A stretch of DNA of 64,000 nt, taken from Heliocidaris tuberculata. Taxonomy: Eukaryota; Echinodermata; Echinoidea; Camarodonta; Echinometridae. Numbering within the stretch: the first letter of the stretch is position 1; every line of letters starts with the position of its first letter. The notes below the pieces were generated by a model. That model had not been told where the DNA came from. It saw only the letters and a program-made list of their open reading frames with translations, and did not search any database. The stretch lies in contig CM046836.1 in assembly GCA_025618425.1 (NCBI GenBank), positions 21,665,215-21,729,214 of the forward strand. The letters run 5' to 3'. A program made the position numbers and the translations under genes. Shown piece after piece: positions 59,475 to 64,000 of this stretch.

Positions 59475-60800
59475 TCAAAAGCATGCATATTCCCGGGGAT
59501 TTATGAGGAGTTTAAACGACTCATTGAGCCTTAATTATACACTTTCAGAGCTTTAAATTTCATGTAAATTACATTTTTCATAATTTCAAATAAATACTAG
59601 GGGAATTAAAGTCATTTCAAAATCCCTCTTTTCATGTGTTAACCTATGGGAGCTGGAAGGCCAAAAGCATGCATATTCCCGGGGATTTATGGGGGGTTTA
59701 CTGGACCCATTGAGCCTTAATTATACACTTTCAGAGCTTTAAATTTCATATAAATTACATTTTTCATAATTTCAAATAAATACTAGGGGAATTAAAATCA
59801 TTTCAAAATCCCTCTTTTCATGTGTTAACCTATGGGAGCTGGAAGGCCAAAAGCATGCATATTCCCGGGGATTTATGGGGGGTTTACTGGACTCATTGAG
59901 CCTTAATTATACATTTTCAGAGCTTTAAATTTCATGTAAATCACAGTTTTTATATTTTCAAATAAAAACTATGGGAATTATAATCATCCTAATATTCCTT
60001 GTTTTCGCGTGTAAACCTATGGCAGGCGAGAATTTTTTGGTCAAAAGCATGCATATTCCCGGGGATTTATGGGGGGTTTACTGGACTCATTGAGCCTTAA
60101 TTATACATTTTCAGAGCTTTAAATTTCATGTAAATCACAGTTTTTATATTTTCAAATAAAAACTATGGGAATTATAATCATCCTAAAATTCCTTGTTTTC
60201 GCGTGCAAACCTATGGCAGGCGAGACTTTTTGGGGTCAAAAGCATGCATATTCCCTGGGATTTATGCGGGGTCTGTTCGACTAGTTGAGACTTAATCATA
60301 CATTTTCAGAGCTTTAAATCTTATTTAAGTCACATTTTTCAAAATTTTAATCTAATTCTGGGGGAATTATAATCATTCAAATATCACTGTTTTTGCGTGT
60401 TAACCTATGGGAGCTGGAAGGCCAAAAGCATGTATATTCCCGGGGATTTATGTGGGGTCCCTTCCACTTTTTGAGCCATCACTAATCTTGTTCAGAGTCT
60501 CAAATTACATGTAAGCCACATTTACATGAAATTCAAGGAAATACAAGAGGAACTATAATCATTCTTAAAATCCATGTTTTCACGTGTTAACCCTATGGCA
60601 GATGATTATGTCAAAAAGCAGGCATGATCCCGGGGATTCATAGTGGCATTTATTGATAATAAAGGTTCAATAAATGTTTTTTGAACTATCCATCCTTTCT
60701 CTCATGCAAAAATCAGACTTGAAAAAGATAGAGTAAGATATGAAATATCAAGAAAAAATGAGCCATCTTTTCACGTGTTATACCAATGGCGAACGTATTT
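59475..60800. repeat. Satellite array of seven 186-195 bp monomers inside LINE A
   Basis: Monomers start at 59475, 59661, 59847, 60041, 60236, 60422 and 60611. Each starts CAAAAGCATGCATATTCCC GGGGATTTATG in type and contains TTGAGCCTTAATTATACA, TTTCAGAGCTTTAAAT and AACCTATGG. The first monomers are nearly identical and the last two are diverged. It replaces part of the LINE A C-terminal region. Confidence 0.9.
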
Positions 60801-60902
60801 TTCCGAGTCTATTCTAACACAGCAATTTACGTCTGCCGAATGTACTACGGAAGTAGGTGAGAGTAATCTGTCTTGATACTATCAAAAGTCTTTGCTTTCA
60901 AT

Positions 60903-61028
60903 ACATTGGTTTGTACCGGACCTAGGTTCTGGAACTCTCTTGATTCTAGCGTTAAGCAATCAGTTAGCCTCTCTGCATTTCAGCGTACACTTAAGATTTT
61001 TCTTCTTGATAATTATTGTGACTCTTAG
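60903..61028 (+). pseudogene. LINE A reverse transcriptase C-terminal end
   Basis: In frame: TGPRFWNSLDSSVKQSVSLS then AFQRTLKIFLLDNYCDS and stop. This is the typical last block of Jockey/CR1-type proteins (xxWNSLPxxIK...F...LK). It lies beyond the satellite array and shows the array is inserted. Confidence 0.75.
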
Positions 61029-61605
61029 AGTATCAGTATACTATTGTAGTTATTTTGGTGCCTTTTTTGCCTTTTGTGAATTACCATGATGTGTAGTTTC
61101 CTTTTATTGATATCCTGTGTCTAACTGAATATTTTCAGATTGTCAGCCTATTATTCCTTTGTTCCCTATGTTTCTGTACTCGTCGTGTGATATACCTATT
61201 GTTGATGTGCTGTATTCTTACTTTTATCATTTCTCATATTTTCTCTCTTCTCTCCAGTCTAGTTATGTACAACTCTATTCTCCCTTTTTGTATATAGCTT
61301 GTTTTTTACATACCCCATTCCTTTCATAATGTATCCTTAGGTAGTCGCTAATATATACTCCATTTATATACATTTATTTTGTTGCTCATGTATGTACCAG
61401 CCAATTACTTGACCCTGAGGGGACCCTACACCTTACAAGCCCTGCTTTTACCAGGGTCTCCTTGTCTTTCTTTCAATTCACTTCATTATAATATTGTCAT
61501 GATTTTGTTTGCATTGTAAATGCATAAATAATTGAATGTTATGTTCTATGTGACATGTGAAAAGGAAGAAAGATGAATAAATATCATCATCATCATCATC
61601 AATAC
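61029..61605 (+). other. LINE A 3' untranslated region
   Basis: AT-rich, pyrimidine-biased leader, then AAATGCATAAATAATTG and GAATAAATATC, ending in six ATC repeats. No gene. Confidence 0.7.
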
Positions 61606-62039
61606 TTGGTTAATGGACGCTATTATTTCTAATCTGAAATGGTATAACATCTGCATAAAACTTGTACATAGTTTCGTCAACGTGGAATGTATATACTGGA
61701 TAACCAGGAGCTTTCTCACCAAGCAAATTTCATAGATTGCTAATTACGGCCATTTTAGCAGCAAGAAATTCCACAAATTGGGAAAAGTTTATGTTTAAGT
61801 TTATTATGCTGCTCAAAGCCTAGATGAATCTCGATCATTCACAATTTGGAGGGGGGAAAGTTGCTCTTTTTGCAGTATTTAGCTGTATCACTATGGTTGA
61901 TATTCAAAGACTTGGTAATCAGGTTTATAAAAAATGTTGATATCTAGGACTCTTGTATGCTTTCTCTTCCTTAAATTCATTAGCTCTAAATAGCACTTTG
62001 CTATTTGCTGTTTCCTTTTCCCAAATATGCATACAATTA
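61606..62039. other. Unit 3 downstream flank resumed
   Basis: Homologous to 28960-29480 and 34105-34170 of unit 2. It contains the empty sites for the 158 bp MITE and the piggyBac-like element of unit 2. Confidence 0.7.
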
Positions 62040-62484
62040 TTGTTCCAGAGCTGCCAAGTTCTATTTTGCAATTTCAGTATTCTTAACCCCCAAAATCAGT
62101 ATTTTGGCAAAAAAATCAGTATTTTTCCGCGTGGCAAATAATTGCATGTATATCAGCAGAGTTCGATCACTGATTACATTTCAGTCCCACACGCAGACAA
62201 TCATGTCGTAGCCCAAGCACCACACAATGGACTAAACACAGTAAACTGACTGGCATACGAACGGATATCCGATACGTACGTCTACCCGTTAGCGCGCGGA
62301 GTGCGCACCAGCCATGCCACAGACTAATACATTATTGACACGGCGCACGCACCAGCCATAGACTATATACACAACTGATTTTGTACATTTCCATATTTCA
62401 ACATGAAAAACCGTACTCCCGTATTTTAACTTGATTTCCGTACGAAATACGGGAAATCTGTACTACTTGGCAGCTCTGTTGTTC
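62040..62484. mobile_element. 433 bp MITE with 14 bp perfect inverted ends
   Basis: CAGAGCTGCCAAGT begins at 62046 and its complement ends at 62478. TTGTTC flanks both sides (62040-62045, 62479-62484). Unit 2 has the empty site (ATTATTGTTCATCAG, near 34160). No coding capacity. CAG tips suggest a hAT-like origin, but the 6 bp duplication is short for that superfamily. Confidence 0.75.
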
Positions 62485-62654
62485 ACTATGATCAATTTGA
62501 GGGTGTTATATATCACATGTATTTTTGCTAATAAAAGATCAAATCATAAGCATACCATATCTTGCATGTGTTGTTTCAAGAAAGCTGATTAAAATATCAA
62601 TCAACACATACCAACTCGTGGGCGGGATTTCCTCGCCACGGCACAGACAAGTTA
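62485..62654. other. Unit 3 flank
   Basis: Homologous to 34180-34310 of unit 2 (CTAATAAAAGATMAAATCAT). No gene. Confidence 0.5.
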
Positions 62655-63050
62655 GAGGGATTCGGTAACTTTGTGGAGGCTTGATTTAATAAATTGTTGA
62701 ATTTTGATATCTGTCTTGTATAATGATGTTCAGAAGGATAAATAAATAGCCAGGCATAGAAAGGTTTTCAAATATATAATGCTATTATTAAGATATCTAT
62801 GACTGAAGACTCCCATTTACGAAAGCGTATGGCCATACGCTTTAGTCTAACACTGAGTCTATGGGGGAAAATGAGTCTAGCATTTCCGGTCACTTGCATA
62901 TATTATGTTTACTTTTGTGAAGCACATGATGATTTTGAAGTCCTTTTTTTTTTCCTGGGCTTCATTTTTACACCATATTACATACACTGATAGCATGTAA
63001 GACCAGGCAGCTCAGATTTTATCAAGCCTCTACAAAGCTACTAAATCACT
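62655..63050. mobile_element. 396 bp TIR element
   Basis: The terminal 30 bp (AGGGATTCGGTAACTTTGTG and on) pair with the complement of 63021-63050 at 25 of 30 positions. TA is present outside each end, so a Tc1/mariner-type MITE is possible. A central hairpin AAAGCGTATGGCCATACGCT is shared with the truncated copy at 24206-24526. Confidence 0.65.
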
Positions 63051-63822
63051 TTAAAGTGTCTGGCTCTCGATTGAAACCACTTTCTCAATATTTCAATCGG
63101 CTTGCTCTGAAAAAGCTCTGGTTCCAACTGCTCATCCTATCCATCAGAGAGCTGCTAAGAGCATATTCTCTGGTGAACTCTGTATATTGATTGCAACAAC
63201 CTTTCAGCCCTTATTATATTTTTTCTGTAAGCTTCCTTACAAAAAGTGAATCCATACACTACCACACTACGCCTGGGACAAATTCCATTTAGCCATTTGA
63301 ATATCAGTCTAAAAAATATATTCTAAAAATTCATATATTTTGAATACCAAGACATGCTAAATTAACTGTAACATAATCCACAGTGCCTCATAAGAAATTC
63401 TGGATTAGCACATGTTCTCTACTCTCTTAACAGTAGAAAGCTATGTGTAGGCAGAACTGCTGTATGATGTAACTCTTTACCAAACTTTTTGGCCGCTGCT
63501 GTTGGCATGTTAGTACCGATAGACATTACTACTGGAGAAAGGGGGAACCACAAGCCAGATGTGGCTGGCTTGTTACGTAGTCAGTAATTCTTTGAATATT
63601 TGAACATCCCAATCACTATTCAATATCAGGCAAAAATTCAAATGGGTAAAAATAGGTCTTGATTTCCTATTGGCGGTTAGCTTTTCAAATAACACGAATA
63701 TTCAAAGTGAGTCTATTCCAAGCAACGCTCACTCTAATACAGCATCAAAGGCATTCTGCATCTGCAACACGTGACATGAAAGAAGAAGAAAGAGAAGAAG
63801 TCAAATAAAAACAACTACATAC
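63051..63822. repeat. 3' end of duplicated unit 3 and following flank
   Basis: 63290-63600 is homologous to 35758-36060 and marks the end of unit 3. The sequence 63051-63289 and 63601-63822 has no recognised gene; a purine-rich stretch (AGAAGAAGAAAGAGAAGAAG) lies just before the exon. Confidence 0.6.
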
Positions 63823-63945
63823 TTTTTAACGAACTTCTGAAGCTCCTCCTTTGAAGGGGTTGGTCGACCTTCATGATGGCTGGAGATAAACGATTCCACA
63901 GTCAAGACTTCCTCTGACCAGTCCGCTACACTAACTGATGCAAGT
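63823..63945 (-). CDS. Probable internal coding exon of a host gene (123 nt)
   Basis: On the minus strand an acceptor CTTGTACTTTCAG precedes 123 nt open in one frame only, followed by donor GTATGT. The peptide reads LASVSVADWSEEVLTVESFI then SSHHEGRPTPSKEELQKFVK; the exon begins after one base and ends two bases into a codon (symmetric phase). The composition is that of an ordinary soluble protein, and the family was not recognised. It may belong to the same minus-strand gene as the exon at 606-668, but phases exclude direct splicing. Confidence 0.5.
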
Positions 63946-64000
63946 CTGAAAGTACAAGTATATACAGTGTTAGTTCGTTGCGTACAGGAGCTGGACGGTT

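Larger units (their letters stand above)
46760..61605 (+). mobile_element. LINE A (Jockey/CR1-group), interrupted by LINE B and by a satellite array
   Basis: Order on the plus strand: 5' leader (about 46760-47118), endonuclease (47119-48123), reverse transcriptase (57735-59474), C-terminal end (60903-61028), 3' untranslated region and an ATC microsatellite tail (61580-61605). The three coding parts are consecutive pieces of one protein, separated by LINE B (48124-57725) and the 186-195 bp array. Flanking host sequence on both sides belongs to Ig unit 3. The 5' boundary is uncertain by tens of bases. Confidence 0.8.

Overview
The window is AT-rich animal genomic DNA dominated by intronic or intergenic sequence and transposable elements. 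Spliceosomal exon signals, L1/Tx1-type and Jockey/CR1-type LINEs, a Mag/SURL-like Ty3/gypsy element, piggyBac-like and hAT-like inserts, abundant short TIR elements and frequent TACATGTA words suggest a marine invertebrate, most likely an echinoderm such as a sea urchin. This is inference; no species marker was recognised. No bacterial, organellar or viral gene set is present.

The backbone is three diverged copies of one duplicated unit: a non-coding first exon with a conserved GTAAGC donor, an intron of about 1 to 6 kb, and a coding exon for a small two-Ig-domain type I membrane protein. Copy 1 (exon 1 near 3785-3924, CDS 10271-11185) is open. Copy 2 (exon 1 near 25255-25424, coding exon 26544-27523) has one nonsense codon and a frame change before its transmembrane segment. 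Copy 3 (exon 1 near 43521-43730, coding exon 44888-45832) has one nonsense codon. Copies 2 and 3 share flanks from a 28-30 bp minisatellite (23507 and 36191) to a common 3' end (about 36060 and 63600), so most other sequence can be read as insertions by comparing filled and empty sites.

Layout: 1-3400, host flank with a probable minus-strand exon (606-668) and a palindrome-dense TIR element (1057-2403). 3400-23500, copy 1, with a 4.4 kb long-TIR element in its intron and a 9.9 kb L1-type LINE just after its stop codon. That LINE carries a Helentron-like tandem insert and a 1.8 kb insert containing a piggyBac-like MITE. 23500-36060, copy 2, with a poly-G-ended MITE, a 158 bp MITE, a 4.6 kb piggyBac-like element holding a 367 bp tandem array, and a LINE 3' fragment. 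36190-63600, copy 3, with an 886 bp hAT-like element, a near-intact gypsy element upstream of exon 1, and a nested stack at 46.8-61.6 kb: LINE A contains LINE B, which contains a 5.7 kb TIR element, which contains a hAT MITE. LINE A also contains a seven-monomer satellite array. A probable host exon on the minus strand closes the window (63823-63945).

The only genes that look intact are the copy-1 Ig membrane protein, the gypsy gag-pol polyprotein, and long but partial LINE reverse transcriptase frames. Function of the Ig family is unknown; tandem duplication with decay is typical of fast-evolving cell-surface families.
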